A stretch of 64,000 nucleotides of DNA from Proteus appendicitidis (lineage in GTDB: Bacteria; Pseudomonadota; Gammaproteobacteria; Enterobacterales; Enterobacteriaceae): contig NZ_CP127389.1 of NCBI RefSeq assembly GCF_030271835.1, positions 3,446,001 to 3,510,000 on the forward strand, written 5' to 3'. A model generated the notes under the pieces. It was given only the letters and a program-made list of their open reading frames with translations. It was not told the origin of the DNA and made no database searches. Shown here piece by piece: positions 1-7,959 of this stretch. The translations under genes and the position numbers were made by a program. How positions within the stretch are numbered: position 1 is the stretch's first letter; every line of letters begins with the position of its first letter.

Positions 1-109
1 CATCGATGACTCAAATTCCCTCTTTTGCACCAAGATGACCTAAATGAATAGCATCAGCTCTGAAAACCAAAATCAGCTTCAGACATGAATAATATTCGGA
101 GTCATCTCT

Positions 110-1447
110 ATGCTAAGTTTCTTTAAAACCAGAAAGGATCTGCCGCTAATAGAAGCGTCAAGTGAAAAGATCCGCGCAATATATAAAAAGCACCAATGGC
201 AGGTCTTCTTTGGTCTTGTTCTTGGTTATGCCATGTTCTATGTGGTTCGTATGGCACTCGGTGTGGTGAAAAAACCTATGCTGGATGCAGGTATCGTAAC
301 CACCGCTGAACTCGGTTTAATGGGTTCTGCGTTCTTCTTTACCTACGCATTTGGTAAGTTCTCTAACGGCTTCTTGTCAGATTATGCCAATATTGGACGC
401 TTTATGTCCATCTCGTTAATTGCCTCTTCCTTTGTTTGTATCTTCATGGGAATGTCAACGGCGAGCCTGTTCTTTATCCTATTATGGGGTATTAACGGTT
501 GGTTCCAATCTGTGGGTTCAGCACCTTCTTGTGTCTCTATCTTCCAATGGTTCTCACCAAAACAGCGCGGTACAGTTTATTCCATCTGGGGTGGCTCGCG
601 TAACATCGGTGAAGCAATTACGTGGATCTTAACGGCAACCATAGTGAGCTTCTTCGGCTGGCGTGCAGGTTTTATCGGTGCCGGTATCGCAGGTATTGCT
701 GCGGGTATCATCTTACTGATGATTTTAAAAGACCGTCCTCGTACTTATGGCTTACCTGATCCAGCAACCGCATATGGCGAAGAGTCAGAAGCTGTTAAAT
801 CAAGTGATCCTAAAGAAACACGTCGCGCTCAGTTATTCGTATTAAAACAACCAACAGTGTGGATCATCGCAGCAGCATGTGCGGCTATGTATATCTCTCG
901 CTATGCAATCAGTTCATGGGCCGTTCTTTACCTACAAGGTTCAAAAGGTTACTCACTGATTGATGCTGGTTTCGCAATGTCTACTTACCCAATCGCTGGT
1001 TTCTTCGGTGCAATCTTAGCGGGTATGGCTTCAGACAAACTGTTTAACGCTAACCGTCATATTCCAACACTCATTTATGGTATCGCCAACATCGCTGGTT
1101 TTGCACTGATGTTCTGGGGTCCACAAAGCCGTGTTATGGATGCTATTGCATTAAGTATGGTTGGTTTTGCAATGGGTGGTCTGGTTGTGTTCTTAGCCGG
1201 TTTAACGGCTTGTGACCTGATGCCGAAAAACGCAGTAGGTGCAGTAAAAGGCTTTATTGGACTGTTCGCTTACATTGCAGCATCAGCGCAAGAACTGATT
1301 TCAGCATCACTGATTAAAGTGACTCAAGTTGGTGATATCACTCACTACGACTTCACCACAGTACAGTATTTCTGGATAGGTTCTGCCATCGTTTCCATGA
1401 TTTTAGCGACGCTAGTCTGGAATGCGAAAAAAGTTACCATGGATTAA
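110..1447 (+). CDS. UhpC-like organophosphate:phosphate antiporter (MFS, OPA family)
   Basis: This 445-residue inner-membrane protein has about 12 hydrophobic segments. Its N-terminus and the cytoplasmic loop motif KDRPRTYGLPD near residue 207 resemble E. coli UhpC more than UhpT or PgtP. Arginines at R47 (FYVVRMAL) and R264 (YISRYAIS) match the two positions that bind the phosphate group in OPA antiporters. The family exchanges inorganic phosphate for sugar phosphates or phosphoglycerates; UhpC itself works as a glucose-6-phosphate sensor. The start is ATG after CGGAG. The next gene, 65 bp on, is a pyruvate kinase on the same strand, which suggests a C3 phosphoester (phosphoglycerate or PEP) as substrate; that is inference. 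No uhpAB-like gene lies between base 1 and the start, although one could end just outside the window. Confidence 0.82.
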   Translation: MLSFFKTRKDLPLIEASSEKIRAIYKKHQWQVFFGLVLGYAMFYVVRMALGVVKKPMLDAGIVTTAELGLMGSAFFFTYAFGKFSNGFLSDYANIGRFMSISLIASSFVCIFMGMSTASLFFILLWGINGWFQSVGSAPSCVSIFQWFSPKQRGTVYSIWGGSRNIGEAITWILTATIVSFFGWRAGFIGAGIAGIAAGIILLMILKDRPRTYGLPDPATAYGEESEAVKSSDPKETRRAQLFVLKQPTVWIIAAACAAMYISRYAISSWAVLYLQGSKGYSLIDAGFAMSTYPIAGFFGAILAGMASDKLFNANRHIPTLIYGIANIAGFALMFWGPQSRVMDAIALSMVGFAMGGLVVFLAGLTACDLMPKNAVGAVKGFIGLFAYIAASAQELISASLIKVTQVGDITHYDFTTVQYFWIGSAIVSMILATLVWNAKKVTMD

Positions 1448-1470
1448 TGAATTAATTAAGTTGTCATCAA

Positions 1471-1495
1471 GGGATACCTTTGGGTATCCCTCTTT
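1471..1495 (+). terminator. Hairpin between antiporter and pyruvate kinase
   Basis: A perfect 8-bp stem GGGATACC/GGTATCCC (1471-1478 and 1483-1490) with a TTTG loop is followed by TCTTTAAA. It ends 22 bp before the pyruvate kinase ATG. The T-tract is short, so it may be a partial terminator that lowers expression of the second gene, or an mRNA-stabilising hairpin, rather than a full stop. Confidence 0.5.
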
Positions 1496-1512
1496 AAAAA
1501 GAGAATGTCATT

Positions 1513-2964
1513 ATGCGTAAGACAAAAATTGTTGCGACTCTTGGCCCGGCTAGCTGTTCAGAACAGATGATTGAAAAGCTGATTATGGCGGGTGCTAACG
1601 TATTTCGTTTAAACTTTTCACACGGCACTCGCGAACAGCATCAGGCCACAGCCGCAACTATCCGTCAGGTCGCAGAAAAACATCGTGTATTTATCGGGAT
1701 CTTAGCAGACCTGCAAGGCCCTAAAATTCGTATCGCTAACTTTAAAAATGATTCAGTTCAATTAAAACAAGGCGATAGCTTTATTCTAAATGCAGATTTA
1801 GACAGCACATTAGGCGACGAACAACAAGTTGGTTTGGACTACCCACAGCTTGTTCAAGAAGTCACACCAGGGAATATTCTGTTACTGGACGACGGTAATA
1901 TCCAATTACAAGTCAGTGCCGTAAATAATAATAAAATAGAAACCATTGTCACTGTAGGTGGAAAACTCTCTAACCGTAAAGGTATTAACTTACTCGGTGG
2001 TGGTTTATCTGCGCCTGCATTAACAGACAAAGACAAACAAGACATACACACAGCAGCCGCTATTCAGGCTGATTATATTGCCGTTTCATTCCCACGCAAT
2101 GGTGCAGATATTGAATATGCACGAGGCTTAGTAATTGCCGCAGGAAGTCACGCCAAAATCGTTGCTAAAGTAGAACGCGCAGAAGTCGTTTCTTGTGAAG
2201 CCAATATGGATGACATTATTAAAGCGTCAGATGTCATTATGGTGGCTCGCGGTGATTTAGCGGTTGAAATCGGGGATGCCAGCTTACCGGGCGCACAAAA
2301 GCAACTGATTGCACGTTGTCGCGCATTAGGTTGCCCGGTTATTACTGCAACGCAAATGATGGAATCGATGATTGAAAGCCCAATGCCAACGCGTGCTGAA
2401 GTGATGGATATTGCGAATGCCGTCGGTGATGGAACAGATGCCGTGATGCTTTCAGCGGAAACAGCAGCAGGAAAATACCCTGTGGAAGCCGTTAGTGCAA
2501 TGGCTCGCGTAGCTGAAGGTGCTGAGCGCTCTTTTGCAGCAAACGCGGAAAACCCATGGCAATCACCGTCTTACTATTCACAAACGGGTCGTTGGATTGC
2601 GTTAGCTGCTGCGACAACAGCTTTCCATGACGACAAGCATTTAAGTGTTGCTGCATTAACAGAAAATGGTAAATCAGTGACGCTATTGTCACGCTTTATG
2701 CCAAATAACAACGTCTACGCATTAACAGATAATCCCGCACTTGCTGGTCAATTGACTGTATTACGTGGTGTAACGCCTGTGGCTTATCAACGTCAAAATA
2801 ATAATGACTGCGATGAAAGCATCATGCAAAAACTACAAGCAGAGGGATTATTAACAGACATGAATTCACTCTTGATCACCCGTTTATCAACTTTTGAAAA
2901 AACCGGTGAAAGCGATTGTTGTCATCTTGTTCCTGTAAAACAAGTTGAAGCGGCGACTGCTTGA
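1513..2964 (+). CDS. Pyruvate kinase (PykA type)
   Basis: Pyruvate kinase converts phosphoenolpyruvate and ADP to pyruvate and ATP. The 483-residue length fits E. coli PykA (480). Visible family motifs are FRLNFSHG (residues 31-38), DLQGPKIR (about 65-72), the signature AKVERAEV containing the catalytic Lys at about 219, VARGDLAVEIGD and TATQMMESM. The opening RKTKIVATLGPAS and the phrase KGINLLGGGLSAPALT are PykA-like. The C-terminal regulatory domain (residues 350-483) is more divergent from PykA. A strong hairpin terminator follows. Its position behind an organophosphate antiporter suggests a dedicated isozyme rather than the glycolytic housekeeping copy, so no pykA or pykF symbol is assigned. 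The family assignment itself is secure. Confidence 0.93.
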   Translation: MRKTKIVATLGPASCSEQMIEKLIMAGANVFRLNFSHGTREQHQATAATIRQVAEKHRVFIGILADLQGPKIRIANFKNDSVQLKQGDSFILNADLDSTLGDEQQVGLDYPQLVQEVTPGNILLLDDGNIQLQVSAVNNNKIETIVTVGGKLSNRKGINLLGGGLSAPALTDKDKQDIHTAAAIQADYIAVSFPRNGADIEYARGLVIAAGSHAKIVAKVERAEVVSCEANMDDIIKASDVIMVARGDLAVEIGDASLPGAQKQLIARCRALGCPVITATQMMESMIESPMPTRAEVMDIANAVGDGTDAVMLSAETAAGKYPVEAVSAMARVAEGAERSFAANAENPWQSPSYYSQTGRWIALAAATTAFHDDKHLSVAALTENGKSVTLLSRFMPNNNVYALTDNPALAGQLTVLRGVTPVAYQRQNNNDCDESIMQKLQAEGLLTDMNSLLITRLSTFEKTGESDCCHLVPVKQVEAATA

Positions 2965-3039
2965 GTGTCTTCCATCAAGGAGCTTATGAGAGAGGCAACC
3001 TGAAGTAAATAACAAGAAAAAGAGCACACCAAATCATTT

Positions 3040-3066
3040 TAGCCACAAGGACTGTGGCTATTTTTC
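3040..3066 (+). terminator. Rho-independent terminator of pyruvate kinase gene
   Basis: The stem TAGCCACA/TGTGGCTA (3040-3047, 3053-3060) with a 5-nt loop is followed by TTTTTCTTT. It serves the plus strand; the minus-strand side lacks a clean T-run. Confidence 0.8.
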
Positions 3067-3069
3067 TTT

Positions 3070-3474
3070 CTATTTATCGCAAGGATAAGCATCTTTTAAT
3101 GCAAGAATATAAACCAATTCTATGGGCGTATCTTTTTGTTTCTGTTTAACAATGGGATTGTTATCTAAATAAGCATCAATATGCTTAACCATAAAATCTC
3201 CATTTTGTTCTATTTTAGGCGGTGGACAATAAAGAGGACGAAAATCATCGTTATCTTGATTCTCAATTTTTATAGCAACAGCGTAAAAGTTAAATCCATT
3301 GGCAATACCATTAAGATAAGCTTGTGTCACGGACTCTAATTGTTTATTAGCAGGGTTATCTTGGGTAAGTAATTGTTTAACCTGAAGATAATTACTTAGC
3401 GTTATCGCTTGCGAATACAGTGGGAATAGTAACAATATTCCTAATACGCTTTTTAATATTATTTTCTTTTTCAT
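3070..3474 (-). CDS. Small secreted Rap1a/Tai-like protein
   Basis: The protein has 134 residues with a signal peptide (MKKKIILK, a hydrophobic core, cleavage after YSQA). The mature part shows the layout of the Rap1a/Tai immunity family: a helix ending YLNGIANGF, a first cysteine in LYCPP, the helix VKHIDAYLDNNP, and a C-terminal IELVYILALKDAYPC with the second cysteine. In that family the two cysteines form a disulfide and the protein neutralises a type VI amidase in the periplasm. No amidase effector is adjacent, so an immunity role is only possible. The ATG at 3474 is preferred because GAGG lies just upstream and it begins a normal signal peptide; an in-frame TTG at 3483 adds three residues. 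Confidence 0.6.
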   Translation of the reverse strand: MKKKIILKSVLGILLLFPLYSQAITLSNYLQVKQLLTQDNPANKQLESVTQAYLNGIANGFNFYAVAIKIENQDNDDFRPLYCPPPKIEQNGDFMVKHIDAYLDNNPIVKQKQKDTPIELVYILALKDAYPCDK

Positions 3475-3522
3475 TGTCCTCAATTCACCTTTGTAAATTA
3501 CATTTTCATATTATAAAGAATT

Positions 3523-3552
3523 AAAAAGGAGAGATTTTCAGCTCTCCACATA
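3523..3552 (-). terminator. Terminator of the lipoprotein gene
   Basis: On the minus strand GGAGAG and CTCTCC (3542-3547 and 3528-3533) form a 6-bp stem with an 8-nt loop followed by TTTTTAA. It lies about 40 bp past the stop codon at 3586. Confidence 0.65.
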
Positions 3553-3585
3553 GATTAATACTAAGATGTAATAATGTAGTTTTAT

Positions 3586-4983
3586 TTATCTAAGATAATT
3601 CATTAATTTATTCAGTGCTTTTTCTTGTCTAATTTTCATATAGTTATCAATATCATTGATATTATTTAGTGCCGCATATACTGCAACATCAAGATATAGG
3701 TTACCAGTCATTACTTTTCCATCATAATCATATTGAATTAAATGTTGAGATTTGATAATAAATTTTTTTGTAACTGAATTATATTCCCATATGATTTGCT
3801 CAACCCCTCTAGGAATATGCGTTAATGCATATTGTCTAACAGTATATTCAGCAAACGTTTTTGCTTCTTCTTTTTCTTCATCTAATCGTTTACTCGAAGT
3901 GTAATGAGCAATATTTTCTTTCGATTTAGTTAGTTCACTATTTTTTTCCACTAAATTTTGCTCAACGATTTTAGTTAACTCAGCTTTAACTTGATTATTA
4001 TACAATTCAAGTGTTTCTAAAATTGATTTAATTTTATTTTCTTTTTCTAGCGTACATTTTTCATCAAAATTAATATTTTTATATTTTGATATAGCTTCCT
4101 CTTTAGCTAAATTTTTATATTCAGGTTTATATGCATTATCAATACACTGTTCTATCCATGCTTTTTTTTCTTTCTCACTATTATTAACAATGCCTTCGAG
4201 ATGATTTTCACATATTTTTCTTATCTCTGAATAATGCTTATTATTAATACCATCAAGCCATGATTGACTATTTAAGAGATTATTTACCTCTGTTTCTAAA
4301 GCATCATAGTATTCTTTATTAACACATGATTGAAAATAACCTTTATTGTTATACTCATCACCGTCAACTACTGATTTATATTTATTGTATCGCTCATCTT
4401 CTTTATTATAATTATCAGTTAGATAATCATAAATTTCAGTATACTCAGATGCACTACGATTCATATTGAACGAATAAAATTCACCTTCAATCGTTTTTTT
4501 TATTCCAAGTGATTCATTAGAGTCGTTCCAATTTCTAAATGCATAATAAGTGTAAAGGTTAAAATCATCATTATTTTCTAACGTGAAGATTTTCTCATTT
4601 GATGATTTTAACTTATTCAAGTTAGCAATTTCATTTTCTAAACGTTCAATATTATTTTTTTCATTTTCGATAACATTTTGTGTTTTTACTTGTGCATTAT
4701 TAAGACCAACTTCTAGATTTTTTTCTCTTAAGTTTTTAGCGTAAGCTTCATCAAATGAAAAAAATATCTTTCCTTTATTTAAAGTACAGTTGTATTCAAC
4801 TATTTTCTTTTCTTTATTCTCTGTCCACTCTACGTTGCTACATACTCCTCGATTATCAAGAATATCACCTACCGTGTAATCAATAGAGTCTATAAGTTTT
4901 TGTTTTTTAACGGTATCAATATTTCCACCATCACAACCCGATAGTATTAAAATAGCAGTTAAGTAAAATAATTTTTTAAACAT
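3586..4983 (-). CDS. Putative coiled-coil lipoprotein, function unknown
   Basis: I do not recognise this 465-residue protein. The N-terminus is a lipoprotein signal: MFKKLFYLTAILILSGC with lipobox LSGC and the lipidated cysteine at residue 17. The next residues are DGG, so Asp at +2 could keep it in the inner membrane. Residues about 95-130 and 310-375 are Lys/Glu/Asn-rich and likely form coiled coils. The middle is rich in Asn, Tyr and Lys and contains several cysteines (near residues 218, 259, 281 and 312). Codon use is very AT-rich compared with the neighbouring pyruvate kinase, which suggests acquisition or relaxed constraint. It shares strand with the Rap1a-like gene 102 bp downstream, but a terminator separates them. 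Confidence 0.6.
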   Translation of the reverse strand: MFKKLFYLTAILILSGCDGGNIDTVKKQKLIDSIDYTVGDILDNRGVCSNVEWTENKEKKIVEYNCTLNKGKIFFSFDEAYAKNLREKNLEVGLNNAQVKTQNVIENEKNNIERLENEIANLNKLKSSNEKIFTLENNDDFNLYTYYAFRNWNDSNESLGIKKTIEGEFYSFNMNRSASEYTEIYDYLTDNYNKEDERYNKYKSVVDGDEYNNKGYFQSCVNKEYYDALETEVNNLLNSQSWLDGINNKHYSEIRKICENHLEGIVNNSEKEKKAWIEQCIDNAYKPEYKNLAKEEAISKYKNINFDEKCTLEKENKIKSILETLELYNNQVKAELTKIVEQNLVEKNSELTKSKENIAHYTSSKRLDEEKEEAKTFAEYTVRQYALTHIPRGVEQIIWEYNSVTKKFIIKSQHLIQYDYDGKVMTGNLYLDVAVYAALNNINDIDNYMKIRQEKALNKLMNYLR

Positions 4984-5403
4984 ACCTTGCCTTTTTCATT
5001 AAAAATGTAATGTGAAATTTATATTTTACTATTGTACTTTACAGATTTATCAGAGAGAAGATTAATTATTAGTGAATATAAATTAGTATTAACTAACTTT
5101 TAGTTAATGATGAAATACGAAGAAATAAGCTATTTTATTAAATTATTCATAAGATAATTAGCCTTCTTGTTTTCAAGCTTCATCACTTTACCTCAATGCA
5201 GATTACTCTCATCAGACAGTTTATAAAACGTAACAAACCACACATTAAATTGTGATCACAAACTCATTTAGGATGGTTTCTAAACTAATTAGTTGTTTTA
5301 TACTTTACAAAGTAAATAAAACGGTGCATAACTATCAAACACAGACGATTTTATATAAAAAAAACATCTTTTAGTTTTGTTTCTAAACAAATGGAGTAGT
5401 AAC
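4984..5403. other. Intergenic region between lipoprotein and ROK repressor genes
   Basis: These 420 bp hold the divergent promoters of the lipoprotein and repressor genes. Visible elements are the 12-bp palindrome TTGTGATCACAA at 5250-5261, two copies of GTTTCTAAAC, and a possible sigma-70 promoter. No further open reading frame is convincing. Confidence 0.6.
5276..5391 (+). promoter_or_regulatory. Putative ROK operators and promoter
   Basis: The 10-mer GTTTCTAAAC occurs at 5276-5285 and again at 5379-5388, 103 bp apart. The second copy extends to TTTGTTT-CT-AAACAAA (5376-5391) and sits just before the Shine-Dalgarno of the repressor gene. Between them a possible promoter reads TTTACA (5304-5309), 17 bp, CATAAC (5327-5332). 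This resembles the two-operator looping layout of NagC/Mlc-type regulators and suggests autoregulation. The assignment is inferred from position and symmetry only. Confidence 0.45.
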
Positions 5404-6591
5404 GTGACACCGAACGTACCCAATACATTACGGCAAATGAATGCCTCGCTTGTATTAAATGTCATTCGTCATCAAGGTCCTTTGTCACGGGCTCAGATAG
5501 CCAAAGTTAGCGGGATTACAAAAGCGACGGTGTCTGAAATTATTAACGATCTCCTTGAAGAAAAAATCGTTTATGAAAGCGGAGTCAGTTCGCCAGCAGG
5601 ACAAGGCAGAAAAGGTATTTTAGTTAACTTCGATCCTCAACACAGTTTAGGCGTCAGCATTGATTTAGGTGGAACCAAGATAGCTTATGCGGTTTTTAAC
5701 TTAGATGCTGAATTGTTGTATGAATATCAAGAGCCTACCTTTGATACTGACGATCGTGAGTACTTTATTACGCAATTTGCACAAAGTATTGAAAATGTGA
5801 TCGAAAAAAGCGGCGTAGACCGTCAAAAGATCAATGTTATCGGTGTCGCCACACCAGGGATCATCGATATCAAAAATGGTGTTGTGCTAGAAGGCTCCCC
5901 TAACTTACCTCAATGGGATAACTTACCTTTAGCACAACAGCTTACAGAAAAACTCAATGTACCCGTTGTACTCGAAAATGATATTCGTGCCGCACTTGTG
6001 GGTGAAATGTGGAAAGGCCGCTGCCGTCATACGCACAGTTGTGCGTTGATTGGTATCGGCACTGGATTAGGCTCCGCCTTGCTAATAGATGGAAAAGTTA
6101 TCCGTGGCGCAAACAATGCTGCGGGTGAAATCGGCTATATGATGTTTGCCCGTGAGCATCTTTTTCGTAATTGGCGCAATAAAGGATGCTTTGAGAGTTT
6201 CTGCTCCGGTTCAGGTTTAAGTGAGCGAATGGCGAGCTTGAAAGGGGAAAACTTGAGTGCGATTGAGATTATTCAAGCCTCACAACAAGGTGATCCGCTT
6301 GCTCAATCCTTAGTTGAGGAAATGGCAGATTATCTTGCTATCGGCATTATGAATTTAGTCGCCATTGCAAATCTGGAAAAAGTGGTATTAACAGGCGGGA
6401 TCACCCGTTCTGCTGACATCTTTTTACCGCGTGTTCAGGCAAATCTAGATAGACATTTATTTGCTAACACCAAAGTGAATATCGAGCTTTCTGAATTATG
6501 GGAAAAAGGCCCGCTTTATGGCATTGCTATTCTTGCCTTAGCCACGGTTTATCCATCAATTCAATTTATGCCCGAGATCCAATTGAGATAA
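5404..6591 (+). CDS. ROK-family transcriptional repressor (NagC/Mlc type)
   Basis: The 395-residue protein has an N-terminal winged helix (LSRAQIAKVSGITKATVSE, about residues 27-45) and a ROK sugar-kinase-like domain with the phosphate motif DLGGTKIAYAVF and GIGTGLGSALLIDGK. NagC and Mlc repress sugar uptake genes until a sugar or sugar phosphate binds. The usual ROK zinc motif CxCGxxGCxE is degraded here: only KGCFESFCSG remains and the first Cys pair is replaced by FRNWRN. That is unusual for a repressor of this family, in which zinc supports structure. GTG at 5404 is the likely start, with GGAG 7 nt upstream; a TTG at 5377 would overlap the putative operator. It is followed after 39 bp by a co-directional metabolic gene. 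Confidence 0.85.
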   Translation: MTPNVPNTLRQMNASLVLNVIRHQGPLSRAQIAKVSGITKATVSEIINDLLEEKIVYESGVSSPAGQGRKGILVNFDPQHSLGVSIDLGGTKIAYAVFNLDAELLYEYQEPTFDTDDREYFITQFAQSIENVIEKSGVDRQKINVIGVATPGIIDIKNGVVLEGSPNLPQWDNLPLAQQLTEKLNVPVVLENDIRAALVGEMWKGRCRHTHSCALIGIGTGLGSALLIDGKVIRGANNAAGEIGYMMFAREHLFRNWRNKGCFESFCSGSGLSERMASLKGENLSAIEIIQASQQGDPLAQSLVEEMADYLAIGIMNLVAIANLEKVVLTGGITRSADIFLPRVQANLDRHLFANTKVNIELSELWEKGPLYGIAILALATVYPSIQFMPEIQLR

Positions 6592-6630
6592 CCCTAATAA
6601 AAAAATCTTTAAACGAGATGGGAGCGACTC

Positions 6631-7932
6631 ATGGCAGGAATACATCTTCACCCACATGATATTTTAGACGAAGGCATGCCCGCTATTCTTCAACGCCTTG
6701 ATGGTATGAAGCATGTTGAGCATTTATTTGTCGAAATTAATACTATTTTTGAACGTAACCCTTACCCTGTTGGCGATCTGCCTCATAACCCTATTCATAA
6801 TGTGGTTATGGGAACAGGTACACTACATATCAATACTCATACTGATTTTCCTCATCTGAGCCAACGTGTTGATCCCACCATTTTAGCGGGTGCAGATCCG
6901 CTAATGACGATAAAAAAAGCCACTGACGGTGGAAAATATAAAGTCATTCCATGGGCAAATATACTTAATGGCGATTTTGTCGGTGATGTAGAAAATAATC
7001 AGGTTGTCGATTTTAAAGGTCGCCCACAAGCACATTGGCTTTGCCCAAATGCCCCTGATGTTGCTCAATTATGGCAAAAGACTTTCACAGCATTAAAACA
7101 AAACTATGGTTATGACACCTTTTTAATTGACCGAATTCGTTTTCCTGATTGGGCAGGTAAAGAAGTCAATCCTGCGGGATTATTTACCTGTTTTTGTCCT
7201 CACTGTGAAAAGAAAATGGTGCAACAAGGCTTAGCTGTTAATGAAATCAAACATCGCCTCGCCGCTTTAGCTGATGCATTAAAACAAGGGGATTTTGAAA
7301 CGCCTGTTACCGCATTAAAAGAAGAGCCTCTGTTAAAAGCATGGCAACGATTTCGCCAACAAAGTGTGACTCAATTAGTGGAGAAATTACTGTCTGATGC
7401 AAAACAGACCGCGGGGGGAATTACGTTATGGCTTGATTTGTGGCCACCCGCTTACAGTTGGATCTTAGGTCAGAACTATCATGAATTAACGCGTTATTCT
7501 TCAACACTCAAACATTTCCCTTATCATAAATTAGGGGGTGGCGCAGATGTTCAAGGGTTAATTAATCATTTTGCTCATGATAGCGAAAGCCAAGAGCGTG
7601 CATTTACTGCGTTTAAACGTTTATTTGACCTACCTTATGATATTTCATATGAAACCTTTAAACAGCAAGGCTTCCCGATTCATTTTGTTGCAGAACAAAA
7701 TAATAAAGTTCGCCAGCTTTCACAGCCAAATACCTTTATTTATAGCGGTATTCAAATGTGGAATTTACCCGCCTCTCAATTAATTGAAGCGGTTATTGCT
7801 GCAGAAGAAAGTGCATGTGATTCGCTGCTTTATTATTGCTATGGATGGGCGACTCAAGAATTATTTGATGCAATTGGTAAACACAATACACCGAATAATA
7901 GCTCTTATAACAACAATACAGTTAAAGAATAA
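6631..7932 (+). CDS. TIM-barrel-like protein, possible glycoside hydrolase-like enzyme
   Basis: I cannot name this 433-residue cytoplasmic protein. There is no signal peptide. Its pattern recalls glycoside-hydrolase-like TIM barrels (GHL type): GIHLHPHD at the first strand, HWLCPNAPDV followed by a helix, then YGYDTFLIDRIRFPDW, where the Asp and Arg would lie in the barrel mouth, and LWLDLWPPAYSW further on. The CxCxxC segment FTCFCPHCEKKM (about residues 190-200) is common after the DxxRFP strand in such proteins and may bind a metal. A position between a ROK repressor and an MFS transporter (27 bp downstream) supports action on an imported sugar or glycoside. The start ATG has GGGAG 8 nt upstream. 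The substrate cannot be read from the sequence. Confidence 0.6.
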   Translation: MAGIHLHPHDILDEGMPAILQRLDGMKHVEHLFVEINTIFERNPYPVGDLPHNPIHNVVMGTGTLHINTHTDFPHLSQRVDPTILAGADPLMTIKKATDGGKYKVIPWANILNGDFVGDVENNQVVDFKGRPQAHWLCPNAPDVAQLWQKTFTALKQNYGYDTFLIDRIRFPDWAGKEVNPAGLFTCFCPHCEKKMVQQGLAVNEIKHRLAALADALKQGDFETPVTALKEEPLLKAWQRFRQQSVTQLVEKLLSDAKQTAGGITLWLDLWPPAYSWILGQNYHELTRYSSTLKHFPYHKLGGGADVQGLINHFAHDSESQERAFTAFKRLFDLPYDISYETFKQQGFPIHFVAEQNNKVRQLSQPNTFIYSGIQMWNLPASQLIEAVIAAEESACDSLLYYCYGWATQELFDAIGKHNTPNNSSYNNNTVKE

Positions 7933-7959
7933 TACACCGCGGAAAATCAGGATAAAATT

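Noticed and set aside
1..60. C-terminal end of an upstream gene
   Set aside because: Short frames stop by about base 43, but none could be tied to a known protein, so no partial gene is called.
5250..5261. TTGTGATCACAA as a CRP site
   Set aside because: The two half-sites touch with no 6-bp spacer, so it cannot be a normal CRP site; it may be an operator for another regulator.
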